From Peptococcaceae bacterium BICA1-7 (GTDB taxonomy: Bacteria > Bacillota > Desulfotomaculia > Desulfotomaculales > Desulfocucumaceae), in the NCBI GenBank assembly GCA_000802095.1, contig JUEB01000013.1, positions 124,001 to 188,000 on the forward strand: 64,000 bases of DNA, given 5' to 3'. The notes below the pieces were generated by a model that was not told where the DNA came from, did no database searches, and worked only from the letters and a program-made list of their open reading frames with translations. Shown here one piece after another: positions 1 to 7,549 of the stretch (position 1 is its first letter; every line of letters begins with the position of its first letter). The translations under genes were made by a program, and so were the position numbers.

Positions 1-1069
1 CCATGGGCAGCTTTCTGTTTATGGCAAACTTGTCATTGTTCTCACATAATGATCCGGTTACATCGTAAATATAACCCAGGGGCCAGTCCTCCTTGCCCAT
101 CACGGTGATATGGTGGTAGGCGCCGTATACTCCCGGCCGCATGAGGTTGGCCATGCAGGCATCCAGGCCCACGTAATTCTTGTAGATCTCTTTCTTATGA
201 ATAACGGTGGCCACCATGTACCCGTAAGGCCCGGTAATAATCCTGCCGCTTTCCATGGCAATCTTTAAGGGGTGCAGTCCATTGGCCACTATTTTCCTGT
301 CGTAGGCCTTTTTTATTCCCCGGCTGAGAAATTCAAGGTCCACCGGCTCCTCCTCGGGCCTGTAGGGAATGCCAATGCCTCCTCCAAAGTTGACGAACTC
401 CACCTTTATATCAAGGGTCCTGTAAATCTCGATGCAAAGCTCAAAAATCATATTGGCGGTCTCAATAAAATAATTGGGGTCAAGCTCGTTGGATATAACC
501 ATGGTATGCAGCCCAAAGCGCTTTACACCCCTTGCCTGCGCGATTCTGTACGCATCCAGCAGCTGCTTCCTGGTAAGACCGTACTTGGACTCCTCGGGCT
601 TGCCTATGATAGCGTTGCCCCCTTCCCGCAGGGGACCCGGGTTATAGCGGAAGGAAAGCAGCTCGGGTATGCCGGCGTGCTTTTCCAGAAAATCTATGTG
701 GGTGATATCGTCCAGATTGATAATGGCCCCCAATTCCCTGGCCTTGACAAATTCCCCCGCCGGGGTGTCATTGGACGAAAATATTATTTCCTCGCCGGCT
801 ATGCCGGCTTTTTCAGCCAGCAGCAGTTCAGGCAGTGAGCTGCAGTCGGCGCCGAACCCCTCTTCTCCTAGAATTTTCAATATATGAGGATTGGGTGTGG
901 CCTTAACCGCAAAAAATTCCTTGAATTCAGGGGCCCATGAAAAGGCCTCTACCAACCTGCGGGCGTTTGCCCTGATCGCTGCCTCATCATAAATATGAAA
1001 GGGCGTGGGATGTTTTTCAATTATCTCAATAATCTTTTCCTTGTTGAAGGGTAAATACTTTTCCGCCAT
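1..1069 (-). CDS. lysA: Diaminopimelate decarboxylase (3' end outside the window)
   Basis: Converts meso-diaminopimelate to L-lysine, the last step of lysine synthesis, using pyridoxal phosphate. The frame is open from ATG at 1069 to the window edge (about 356 codons), so the C-terminus is missing. Seen: the FFAVKA segment that carries the PLP lysine near residue 52, a glycine-rich VNFGGGIG phosphate loop, an ESGRII segment, and SLCENNDKFA, which corresponds to the conserved C-E-S-x-D substrate motif of the family with Asn in place of Ser. Start is supported by GGGAGG about 6 bases upstream. A lysine riboswitch and its terminator lie directly upstream, which supports the lysine rather than the carboxynorspermidine branch of this fold. 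An ornithine- or carboxynorspermidine-type decarboxylase is the alternative but is much less likely. Confidence 0.9.
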   Translation of the reverse strand, partial: MAEKYLPFNKEKIIEIIEKHPTPFHIYDEAAIRANARRLVEAFSWAPEFKEFFAVKATPNPHILKILGEEGFGADCSSLPELLLAEKAGIAGEEIIFSSNDTPAGEFVKARELGAIINLDDITHIDFLEKHAGIPELLSFRYNPGPLREGGNAIIGKPEESKYGLTRKQLLDAYRIAQARGVKRFGLHTMVISNELDPNYFIETANMIFELCIEIYRTLDIKVEFVNFGGGIGIPYRPEEEPVDLEFLSRGIKKAYDRKIVANGLHPLKIAMESGRIITGPYGYMVATVIHKKEIYKNYVGLDACMANLMRPGVYGAYHHITVMGKEDWPLGYIYDVTGSLCENNDKFAINRKLPM

Positions 1070-1149
1070 GGTACAACCTCCCTACAATATATTAAGCAGG
1101 GGCCGGAAATCAGCAGGCACTGGCAAACACAGGAGCCGCTCCTGGCATC

Positions 1150-1184
1150 AAAAAAGCGGTCGTGAGCACATCTCGCAAACCGCT
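1150..1184 (-). terminator. Riboswitch-linked intrinsic terminator before lysA
   Basis: On the minus strand AGCGGT and ACCGCT form the base of a hairpin followed by a run of six T. It lies between the lysine aptamer and lysA, where a ligand-dependent attenuator is expected. Confidence 0.75.
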
Positions 1185-1217
1185 AAAAGAATACAAAAGT
1201 ATTTTCGCTAAGCTTCC

Positions 1218-1381
1218 GATAGCGCTCCATCCAAATGCGGATGACAGTCCTGTATTTATTAAATACAAGCCCAGCAAAGATTCCCGGCCCGAAATCAATG
1301 CTTCGGCGGCTATTCCTTTCCACGCCCCTAAAACGCCGGCCAGGCTCGGGACATGTACTGATAATAGGCCGCACCTCTATC
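1218..1381 (-). promoter_or_regulatory. Lysine riboswitch (L-box)
   Basis: Read on the minus strand this 164-base stretch begins GATAGAGGTGCG and ends GGAGCGCTATC, which pair as the P1 stem. In between are the other L-box hallmarks in the right order: AGTA shortly after P1, GGAAAGG, CGCCGAAGC, GCTGGGC and ACTGTC. It precedes a terminator hairpin and lysA. Known for the family: lysine binding favours the terminator and shuts off expression. The match was made by eye, without a covariance model, but the conserved blocks are unmistakable. Confidence 0.92.
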
Positions 1382-1413
1382 TAATTTCATATTAGATTGT
1401 ATATGGTATTCAA

Positions 1414-1441
1414 TATATAATAAACCGGCAGAAGGTGTCAA
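1414..1441 (-). promoter_or_regulatory. Probable promoter of the lysine riboswitch-lysA transcript
   Basis: On the minus strand TTGACA (1436-1441) and TATATA (1414-1419) are separated by 16 bases and sit about 30 bases upstream of the riboswitch, as expected for a housekeeping sigma factor. Confidence 0.6.
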
Positions 1442-1587
1442 TGCATTTTTACCCCTTAATAAGCCTTTCCCATATATTTGGAGCCCCAGTCCGCCAGGAG
1501 GATCCATATCCAGGGAGACTTTACCGTCAGTTTATGATGTGGTAAACTATTTTCCGGCAAGGCGGCATAAATCAAGGGGGAATTATT

Positions 1588-2385
1588 GTGCGCAGGGAAC
1601 ATCTCACTGCATTCCAGCAGTGGTTTAGCCATTACGTAGAGATATCTCACAGTGAAAGCCCACAGTTTCACAGCTGGATCAAGCTAAAAGACAGCCATAC
1701 CCGGAGGGTTTTTGAAAAGATAACCCGTATAGGCAGCTCACTTAAATTGAGTGAAGAGGAACTTCTCACAGCAGGAGCCATCGGACTTTTTCACGATGTG
1801 GGCCGCTTCAGGCAGATAAAGTTATACGGCACCTTCAACGATGGCAGGTCAGAAAACCACGCCACCCTTGGCGCCAGGGTACTAAAAGAATATGGAGTGC
1901 TGGCGGAACTTCCGGAAGAAGAAAGCTCTGTAATTATAAAGGCCATTGAGCTGCACAACCTCCGTGACCTTCCCGAAGGCCTTCCGGACCGCCTGCTTTT
2001 ATTTGCCCACCTCATCCGGGACGCCGACAAGCTTGATATACTGGAAGTTTTCTCACGCTACTACACCAGGAGAGATGATGAATTCGCCACCGCCCTGGAC
2101 TCCTACCTGCCGGACACACCGGGATACTCCCGGGCCCTGGTGGAAGATCTGCTTAAAAATAAAAGGTGCAATTACAGCGACATAAAAAACCGCAATGACA
2201 GAAAGATCTTAAACCTGTCATGGGTCTTCGATATAAATTTCCCCTACACCCTTTCCGAAATTTTTAAGAACGGGTTTATCGACATAATGATCGGCTCACT
2301 TCCCCAAAGCAGCGAAATCGAGGCTATTCACCGCCTGATAGACGACTATGCCGCCCAGCGCCTCGGAGTGCTTCCCAGGTCATAG
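1588..2385 (+). CDS. HD-domain phosphohydrolase
   Basis: A 265-residue cytosolic protein of the metal-dependent HD phosphohydrolase superfamily. Seen: His37 in DSHTRR, the HD pair in LFHDVGRF at residues 69-70, further His residues in ENHATLG and IELHN, and Asp in IRDADKLD, together the usual metal-binding set H...HD...H...H...D. Start is GTG at 1588, behind AAGGGGG at about 1574; no ATG in frame is better placed. The gene stands alone, pointing away from lysA. Members of this family cleave phosphate esters of nucleotides or second messengers; no substrate can be assigned from the sequence. Confidence 0.8.
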   Translation: MRREHLTAFQQWFSHYVEISHSESPQFHSWIKLKDSHTRRVFEKITRIGSSLKLSEEELLTAGAIGLFHDVGRFRQIKLYGTFNDGRSENHATLGARVLKEYGVLAELPEEESSVIIKAIELHNLRDLPEGLPDRLLLFAHLIRDADKLDILEVFSRYYTRRDDEFATALDSYLPDTPGYSRALVEDLLKNKRCNYSDIKNRNDRKILNLSWVFDINFPYTLSEIFKNGFIDIMIGSLPQSSEIEAIHRLIDDYAAQRLGVLPRS

Positions 2386-2466
2386 CCATCAGAAGCTATG
2401 CCATTAGATCTTCTTTAGTTGGGGCGGTATTGATATATTTCTACAGCAGCCGGTTATATTTTTTAG

Positions 2467-2501
2467 GGCATAAATAAGAGAGAAGGCTTACGCCTTCTCT
2501 C
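2467..2501 (-). terminator. Intrinsic terminator of the small RNA
   Basis: GAGAGAAGGC and GCCTTCTCTC form a perfect 10-bp hairpin (2478-2501) with a 4-base loop. On the minus strand it is followed by TTATTTAT, and it closes the RNA that begins near 2744. Confidence 0.7.
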
Positions 2502-2744
2502 AAAAGCAACCATCCTTACAGTTTACTTACGGAAAGAACTCTACCGTTGGAACCACTGAGTAAGGTTACGTTATTACCCTCCTTGGAACCCTTTTTCTGG
2601 TAACCGGGTGAATAGACTTGAAACCTGGTATTCTGGAAACTTAAAAAACACTACCCCTCGAACTGGTCTCAACAACTTGCAACAAACTAAACCGACGTTC
2701 CTTGCAATACCTTGAACCTGAGCTCTGTAAGGATGGTGCTTACT
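2478..2744 (-). ncRNA. Structured non-coding RNA with own promoter and terminator (6S-like architecture, unassigned)
   Basis: A transcript of about 267 bases is predicted on the minus strand between the promoter at 2751-2779 and the terminator at 2478-2501. Its two ends pair: GCACCATCCTTACAG (2725-2739) with CTGTAAGGATGGTTGC (2506-2521), a closing stem of roughly 14-15 bp. The inside is unlike the neighbouring genes in composition and contains repeated GGTTCCAA segments. A long closing stem around a large internal domain recalls 6S RNA, but length is on the high side and no 6S consensus was recognised; SRP RNA, tmRNA and RNase P hallmarks are absent. One minus-strand frame is open for about 65 codons, but it lacks an ATG or GTG start, has atypical codons and its stop codon lies inside the closing stem, so an RNA product is favoured. 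Confidence 0.55.
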
Positions 2745-2750
2745 ATCTAT

Positions 2751-2779
2751 ATAATAGCATGAACACTCCATTATTTCAA
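2751..2779 (-). promoter_or_regulatory. Promoter of the small RNA
   Basis: Minus-strand TTGAAA (2774-2779) and TATTAT (2751-2756) with an exact 17-base spacer. Transcription would start near 2744, just before the 5' arm of the RNA closing stem. Confidence 0.7.
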
Positions 2780-2814
2780 GCAGCCTCAAAAGAAAAAACA
2801 CAAAAATCATCAGC

Positions 2815-3462
2815 CTATTTTTGGCGGAAAAACCAGGGCCGGGCCAACTCAGAAACACTGACCTGATAAAGGCGGCCGTCTTCATAGAGAGGAACATTTG
2901 CCCCGTCCTCCAGCAGGCTTAAATGACGGGCAGGGTTGGGCCTCTCCCCCATAATATCCAGGAAGCCAATGGTATAACCCCGTACAGCGGGCTGGGGGTC
3001 ATCCAGGTATTCGGCCAGCCCCTTAACCTCTTCCCTTAAAAGGCCCGGCTCGGCCTGGGAAATTCTCCACGCTGCCCACAACACCCCCCGCCTTAGCATC
3101 TCCTCTTCAGCATGGGCTATAATAATGGAAGCAAATTCTCCAAACAGCCGGGACCTCCGATAGATTATCTCTCCTATACACTCCGGGGCACTCCAGCCTA
3201 TCCCCCCGGACTCGTCGTTTATGGACCAGAGCAGGCTGCGCAAAATAACCCTCACTGCCTCCGGGTTTTCCCCGGCAAGCCTGTGGGCAACCTCTCCCAT
3301 AGCCTCAATAGCCCTCCAGCGCAGCAGACTTTCTCTCTCAGAAAGGAGCCTGTTCAAATACCTTAGCACGCTCTTTTTTTGGGCCACCAATTGGGCCAGC
3401 TCCTCCAGCCTTCTCTCTTCCAGAAGGGCAATTACTCCCTCTTTGGTTATAGCCATAGACAT
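2815..3462 (-). CDS. HEAT-repeat protein, DVU0298-like
   Basis: A 215-residue, mainly helical cytosolic protein. Repeated helical pairs with the pattern LLRWRAIEAMGEVA, LFGEFASIII and RRGVLWAAWRIS mark HEAT/armadillo-like repeats, a protein-interaction scaffold without enzymatic motifs. The frame continues upstream into the next gene, but the ATG at 3462 is preceded by AAAGGAACGGGG at the right distance, and the longer form would overlap the DsbA-family gene, so the short start is used. It sits 40 bases downstream of that gene on the same strand, which suggests co-transcription. Similar HEAT proteins occur in sulfate reducers and other anaerobes, but their role is not known. Confidence 0.7.
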   Translation of the reverse strand: MSMAITKEGVIALLEERRLEELAQLVAQKKSVLRYLNRLLSERESLLRWRAIEAMGEVAHRLAGENPEAVRVILRSLLWSINDESGGIGWSAPECIGEIIYRRSRLFGEFASIIIAHAEEEMLRRGVLWAAWRISQAEPGLLREEVKGLAEYLDDPQPAVRGYTIGFLDIMGERPNPARHLSLLEDGANVPLYEDGRLYQVSVSELARPWFFRQK

Positions 3463-3502
3463 ACCCCGTTCCTTTGCTGCCCGGATGTTAGCTGTTGATG
3501 TA

Positions 3503-4102
3503 TTACAGATAATTGCTGACAGCCCTGGCAAAGGTCTCATACTCCCGGGCCCCCACAATTTTATCTTCTCCATTGATGATAAAGGTAGGCAGCCCCGCCA
3601 CCGTATATCTCAGTCCCAGTTCCCGGTGCTCCTGCAGGCGATCCCTGTATATACCTTTATGCAGTGCCTCTTTAAGTTCCACTTTGTCCAGTCCGGCCTC
3701 GTCAGCTATTTCCAGTACAGTTTCCAGGCTGCCTATATCCCTGCCCTCCAGGAAATAAGCCTCAAAAAAGCGGCTGTGCAGCTTTTCATAACTGCCCCTG
3801 TCCCTGGCAAATTCAGACGCCTCCAGTGACAGCCTGGAGTTGGACAGCCTCTCTATTTTATTGAAACTTATCCCGTAAGGAGTTCCTGCCCTTCTAAGCC
3901 TCTCCACCATGCTCTCCGGATTAAAGCCGGGAAAGAGGATGCTTAATTTTACTCCCTGCGGCGGGGTCTCCGGGTGAAGCTCGTAACCTTTCCACTCCAC
4001 CTCAATGGGAAATTCCCTGCCAAGTTTTTCGGCAATGCCCTTGCCGATATAGCAAAAAGGTCACACGTAATCAGAAAAGACCACCAGCTTAACCCTGCCC
4101 AT
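3503..4102 (-). CDS. DsbA/FrnE-family thiol oxidoreductase, probable selenoprotein (UGA at 4061-4063)
   Basis: A 199-residue thioredoxin-fold protein of the FrnE branch of the DsbA family, without signal peptide, so cytosolic. An ATG at 4102 behind AAAGGGGGG opens a frame MGRVKLVVFSDYV-TGA-PFCYIGKGIAEKLG that continues into the obvious DsbA-like body. In relatives the motif is S-D-x-x-C-P-F-C-Y-I-G; here the first active-site Cys is replaced by an in-frame TGA (codon 14), giving a U-P-F-C motif if read as selenocysteine. A hairpin that fits a bacterial SECIS lies 13 bases after the TGA. The C-terminal part has the cis-Pro loop GLPTFIINGE. A gene finder that treats TGA as stop would begin at 4000 and lose the active site. 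A nonsense mutation is possible but unlikely because the codon falls exactly on the redox residue and the rest of the gene is intact. Confidence 0.82.
4029..4047 (-). other. Candidate bacterial SECIS hairpin
   Basis: Minus-strand TCGGCAA and TTGCCGA pair perfectly (7 bp) around the loop GGGCA, beginning 13 bases downstream of the UGA codon and lying inside the reading frame. Bacterial SECIS elements are known to sit about 11-16 bases after UGA with G near the start of the apical loop; both hold here. Confidence 0.65.
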
Positions 4103-4254
4103 ATTAATGCCCCCCTTTATTATGGAATCAAAATAACACTTTTCAAAGACTTATACAAGCAGCCCGCCCGGTTGAACGGCACATTTTTTACGCATATACA
4201 GCACCGGATTAAGAGAGAATAATTATGGTATTAAAAATTTTAGGTGGTGGATTA

Positions 4255-4935
4255 ATGTTTAAACATGACAAAAATCTTCTGGAAATGGTCCGGGTGGAAA
4301 GGCCCAATCCCGCCTACGCTGCTATGCTTAGCGAACAATTAGGGGGCCCACAGGGCGAGCTCAAGGCCGCTATGCAATATATTTCCCAGAGTTTTAGAAT
4401 TAAAGATCCGGAGATAAAAGACCTTTTCCTGGACATTGCCTCTGAGGAGCTGAGCCACATGGAAATGGTGGCGACAGCAGTAAATCTATTAAACGGGCAT
4501 GACCTGGATGCCCAGGCGGTACCGTCCGGCCATATCGAAAGCCAGGTATTGACAGGCCTCAGCCCTTATCTGGCCAATGCCTCGGGTTTCCCCTGGACGG
4601 CCGCCTATGTAAACGTAACCGGAGACCTGCCGGCCGACCTGCTCTCCAACATTGCTGCCGAGCAAAGGGCAAAGGTAGTCTACGAGTACCTGCACAGGCA
4701 GATAAATGACAGGCACGTCAGGGAGATGATCGACTTCCTGCTCAACCGGGAGGAGGCACATAACACCCTGTTCAGGGAGGCCTTTACCAAGATACAGGAC
4801 AGCGGGTCAAACAGGGACTGGGGAGTTGATAAAGACTCCCGGCTTTACTTCAACCTTTCCACTCCCGGTAAATATTTTGACATTAACCAGCCTCAGGCCC
4901 CCTCCTTCCAGAGTCCCGACCAGGGGCAGCATTAA
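4255..4935 (+). CDS. Manganese catalase family protein (CotJC-like)
   Basis: A 226-residue ferritin-like four-helix protein of the dimanganese catalase family, which breaks down hydrogen peroxide. Metal-ligand candidates are seen in order: Glu in GPQGELKAAM, Glu and His in SEELSHMEM, Glu in AAEQRAKVVYEYL and Glu/His in NREEAHN. Length and the segments SEQLGGPQGELKAA and ASEELSHMEMVAT match the spore-coat CotJC type more than the longer classical catalases. Start at 4255 is chosen because TAGGTGGTGG precedes it; the frame is open back to 4225. The gene is alone on its strand. In an anaerobe a peroxide-defence or spore role is the likely function. Confidence 0.85.
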   Translation: MFKHDKNLLEMVRVERPNPAYAAMLSEQLGGPQGELKAAMQYISQSFRIKDPEIKDLFLDIASEELSHMEMVATAVNLLNGHDLDAQAVPSGHIESQVLTGLSPYLANASGFPWTAAYVNVTGDLPADLLSNIAAEQRAKVVYEYLHRQINDRHVREMIDFLLNREEAHNTLFREAFTKIQDSGSNRDWGVDKDSRLYFNLSTPGKYFDINQPQAPSFQSPDQGQH

Positions 4936-5018
4936 AGAATCGCCTTGCGTGGGCGATCAGCTGTCAGCATTCAGAAAACTGGACCAAAAGCAGTAACTTT
5001 AGAAATAATTTTACCGTT

Positions 5019-5052
5019 AAAAAAACAGGCCGGTGAATTAATCCGGCCTGTT
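5019..5052 (-). terminator. Terminator of the cheW-MCP operon
   Basis: Minus-strand AACAGGCCGG and CCGGCCTGTT form a hairpin followed by seven T, 15 bases after the chemoreceptor stop codon. Confidence 0.85.
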
Positions 5053-5066
5053 AAAGCTTTAGAGTA

Positions 5067-6656
5067 TTATACTTTGAACTTGTCCACTGATACCTGAAGC
5101 CTGCCGGCAATATCGGAAAGCTCCTGGGTAGCGCTGGCCACCTGCTGAATAGTGGAGGTAACCTGCTCATTACTGGCGGACAGCTGCTGTACCCCCTCAC
5201 TGGTTTGTTTGGCCCCCAGGGCAATTTCTTCAATAAATTTTATATTGGTATTGATGGCCTGTATAATTCTTTCAAGGGCCTTCTCGGCTTCTGAGGCGAG
5301 ACTTACCCCGTCTCTTACATCGTCAGCACCCTGCTCCATTGATTTTATGGCTGTTTCTACCCCCGACCTGATCTGGTTAATCAGCTGACCTATTTCCCCC
5401 GCCGCGCTGCCGGACTGCTCAGCCAGCTTGCGGACCTCCTCGGCCACCACCGCAAAGCCGCGGCCCTGCTCCCCGGCCCGGGCGGCCTCAATGGCGGCGT
5501 TTAAGGCCAGCAGGTTGGTTTGTTCTGCTATACCGGTGATTACGTCGGTAATGTTGCCTATTTTGGCGGATAGGCTCCCCAGTCCCTGAACTGATTCATT
5601 AGCCTTGTTGGCTGACTCAGCAATGGCAGATATTTTTTCTATGGTCTGCCTGACCACTTTTCCACCTGTCTCGGCCACCTCGACAACCTTTTGGGACTCC
5701 TCGGTGGTCTTAACGGCATTATCCATGCTTTTTTCGGCCATTGCCGCCACCTCATTGGTGGTGCTGGCCACTTCCTCAGCAGTGGCATTGACTTCCTGGG
5801 CCGAGGCTGCCAGCTCCTCACTATGGGCGGCCAGGGTCTGGGAACTGGTGACCACCTCTAAGATAACGCCTCTCAGCTGACCGGCCATGGCATTTAGAGA
5901 ATGAGCCAGATCACCCACCTCGTCAGAAGACCGGACAGTTATTTCATTAGTAAAGTCGCCACCGGCAAACCTGTTGGCCCCGCTCACCATTTCAGCCACA
6001 GGATTTCTGATGGACCTTGATAAAACTATACTTATTATAATTCCTACTACCACAGCCACTACGCTGACTATAATAGCAAGACCTGTATCCTTTTGCACAG
6101 TGCCCTGGGTCAACAATATTTTTCCTGTAAAGCTGGCGCTGCTTTCAGTATTCAGCTTCTGCACTATTTCAGTAAGCTGGCCGGTAACGGGAACCAGTGT
6201 GCCGGCGATTCTCTGCACCTCTTTTTGCTCGGCCTGCATTGTTGTAATATCTGTGGCCTGGTACTGCCTTTTAATGGCGGGTATCAGCTCACTGGTAATG
6301 CCGTTGTGATAGGTGGTGCTTACCTGCAGGAGTTTCTCCACATCGGCCGCCTTATCCTTGGATATAACATCCAGGAGCTTCCTCTCGGCTTCCAGAACCA
6401 GATTCATCTCCTTGACGTAGTCTTGAGCAAAATTGTCCTTACCGTAAGCAATGTAACCTCTAATCCCGGATACAGCCTTGTAAAAGTGCGTTTCTATAGT
6501 GTTTTGAAGCACTATGGTCTCGTTTAAATTATTAATGGCACTAACTTCCTGACCTATTGACCGTGAAGAGACAACCGAATTCAATCCCAAAAGCGCCACC
6601 AACAGCAGCACCAGTGACACACCCAGAATTATTTTTGCCCCGACTCTTAGTTTCAT
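5067..6656 (-). CDS. Methyl-accepting chemotaxis protein
   Basis: A 529-residue transmembrane chemoreceptor. Order seen: short cytoplasmic tail, first membrane segment near residues 8-29, a helical extracytoplasmic domain of the four-helix-bundle type (about 30-185), second membrane segment near 200-220, a HAMP domain ([19 protein letters not shown]), and a long signalling coiled coil with the conserved hairpin tip around [20 protein letters not shown]. No CheR-binding pentapeptide is seen at the C-terminus. Start at 6656 is used because AAGGGGG lies 11 bases upstream; the frame is open to 6695 without a better site. It follows cheW by 75 bases and should couple to it. Ligand unknown. Confidence 0.9.
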   Translation of the reverse strand: MKLRVGAKIILGVSLVLLLVALLGLNSVVSSRSIGQEVSAINNLNETIVLQNTIETHFYKAVSGIRGYIAYGKDNFAQDYVKEMNLVLEAERKLLDVISKDKAADVEKLLQVSTTYHNGITSELIPAIKRQYQATDITTMQAEQKEVQRIAGTLVPVTGQLTEIVQKLNTESSASFTGKILLTQGTVQKDTGLAIIVSVVAVVVGIIISIVLSRSIRNPVAEMVSGANRFAGGDFTNEITVRSSDEVGDLAHSLNAMAGQLRGVILEVVTSSQTLAAHSEELAASAQEVNATAEEVASTTNEVAAMAEKSMDNAVKTTEESQKVVEVAETGGKVVRQTIEKISAIAESANKANESVQGLGSLSAKIGNITDVITGIAEQTNLLALNAAIEAARAGEQGRGFAVVAEEVRKLAEQSGSAAGEIGQLINQIRSGVETAIKSMEQGADDVRDGVSLASEAEKALERIIQAINTNIKFIEEIALGAKQTSEGVQQLSASNEQVTSTIQQVASATQELSDIAGRLQVSVDKFKV

Positions 6657-6731
6657 ACCTCTGTAATCCCCCTTATATCCGTCTATACAATGCATAACAA
6701 AAGGATTTAATGCTATTTCTCCATATTATAA

Positions 6732-7142
6732 CTAGGCTACCTCGGATAGGTTTAATAAGAGCCACATATGATCTTTCTTTTTTATAATTCCACTCAGGAA
6801 ATTTATCTGCCCGCCAACACCTGACGGGTCCTCTACTTCCTCCAGCGAATAAGTTCCAACCTCAAACACCCTGTCCACTATATAACCAATCTTTTTATCT
6901 CCGGATTCCACCACAATGATCCTGCTTTCCCGGTCCCACTCCTTTTCCGTAAGCCCCAGACGTCTGGACAGGTTAATAACCGGCAAGACCTGCCCACGCA
7001 AGTTTATTATCCCTTCCACATTGGCATCGGCCTCAGAAACAGGAGTAATATCCACCATGCGAATAATCTCCTGCACCCTGATAACATCAATCCCGTAGCG
7101 CACTCCGCTCAGCTCAAAAACAACCGCCTGATTTACCGACAT
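6732..7142 (-). CDS. cheW: Chemotaxis coupling protein CheW
   Basis: A 136-residue CheW-domain protein that bridges chemoreceptors and the CheA kinase. Seen: the beta-barrel start VFELSGVRYGIDVIRVQEIIR, the conserved NLRGQVLPVINLSRRLG segment and RIIVVESGDKKIGYIVDRV. Length is that of a stand-alone CheW. RBS AAAGGAGGG precedes the ATG. It is the first gene of a two-gene unit with the receptor downstream, a dedicated receptor-coupler pair. CheA and other chemotaxis genes are not in the window. Confidence 0.92.
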   Translation of the reverse strand: MSVNQAVVFELSGVRYGIDVIRVQEIIRMVDITPVSEADANVEGIINLRGQVLPVINLSRRLGLTEKEWDRESRIIVVESGDKKIGYIVDRVFEVGTYSLEEVEDPSGVGGQINFLSGIIKKKDHMWLLLNLSEVA

Positions 7143-7549
7143 CCCTCAACCCTCCTTTCCTTTATATTAACCCAAAGCTTATAGACTTTTTATTAAATAC
7201 CTACTTGTGAGCGCTAGGGCTGTTTTTACCATTAGCCCTTATTTACACGCGATGAAGCAACAAGCCCATTATAACTGAGCATTTTCATTAATAATACTTT
7301 ACATATAGACTAATTACAATGAATTTTTGTATTTTTTTGAACTTTTTGATTATTTTCCTGGGTATCCGACATTTTTTATTTTTTAGAGAACTGCCCGTAA
7401 ATCTGCCAGGCCGGATAAAATCAACCACTATTGGACGTAGCTAACCAGTATTGACTAAAAAAGGATCCTAACATTATAATAAATTACAAAATAGTGTCAC
7501 AATTTGTTGTACCTTATATTTCACCTGATTGGCCGGTGAGGAGAAAAAG
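7143..7549. other. Divergent intergenic region between cheW and the second chemoreceptor
   Basis: An AT-rich 407-base gap. Apart from the plus-strand promoter at 7451-7480, no open frame, hairpin or repeat that can be supported was seen; it must also hold the promoter of cheW. Confidence 0.5.
7451..7480 (+). promoter_or_regulatory. Promoter of the second chemoreceptor
   Basis: TTGACT (7451-7456) and TATAAT (7475-7480) with an 18-base spacer, about 70 bases upstream of the start codon. Confidence 0.7.

Noticed and set aside
1110-1395. Short ORFs on both strands upstream of lysA
   Set aside because: They fall inside the lysine riboswitch and its terminator.
2523-2720. Minus-strand frame open for about 65 codons, ending GRVLSVSKL
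   Set aside because: No ATG or GTG start, codon use unlike the neighbours, and its stop codon lies inside the closing stem of the RNA; taken as chance openness within a structured RNA, though a peptide cannot be fully excluded.
2574-2897. 107-residue minus-strand ORF
   Set aside because: Overlaps the end of the HEAT-repeat gene in another frame and runs through the RNA gene; no RBS or homology pattern.
4061-4063. In-frame TGA read as a nonsense mutation or pseudogene
   Set aside because: It falls exactly on the redox Cys position, the frame is intact on both sides, and a SECIS-like hairpin follows.
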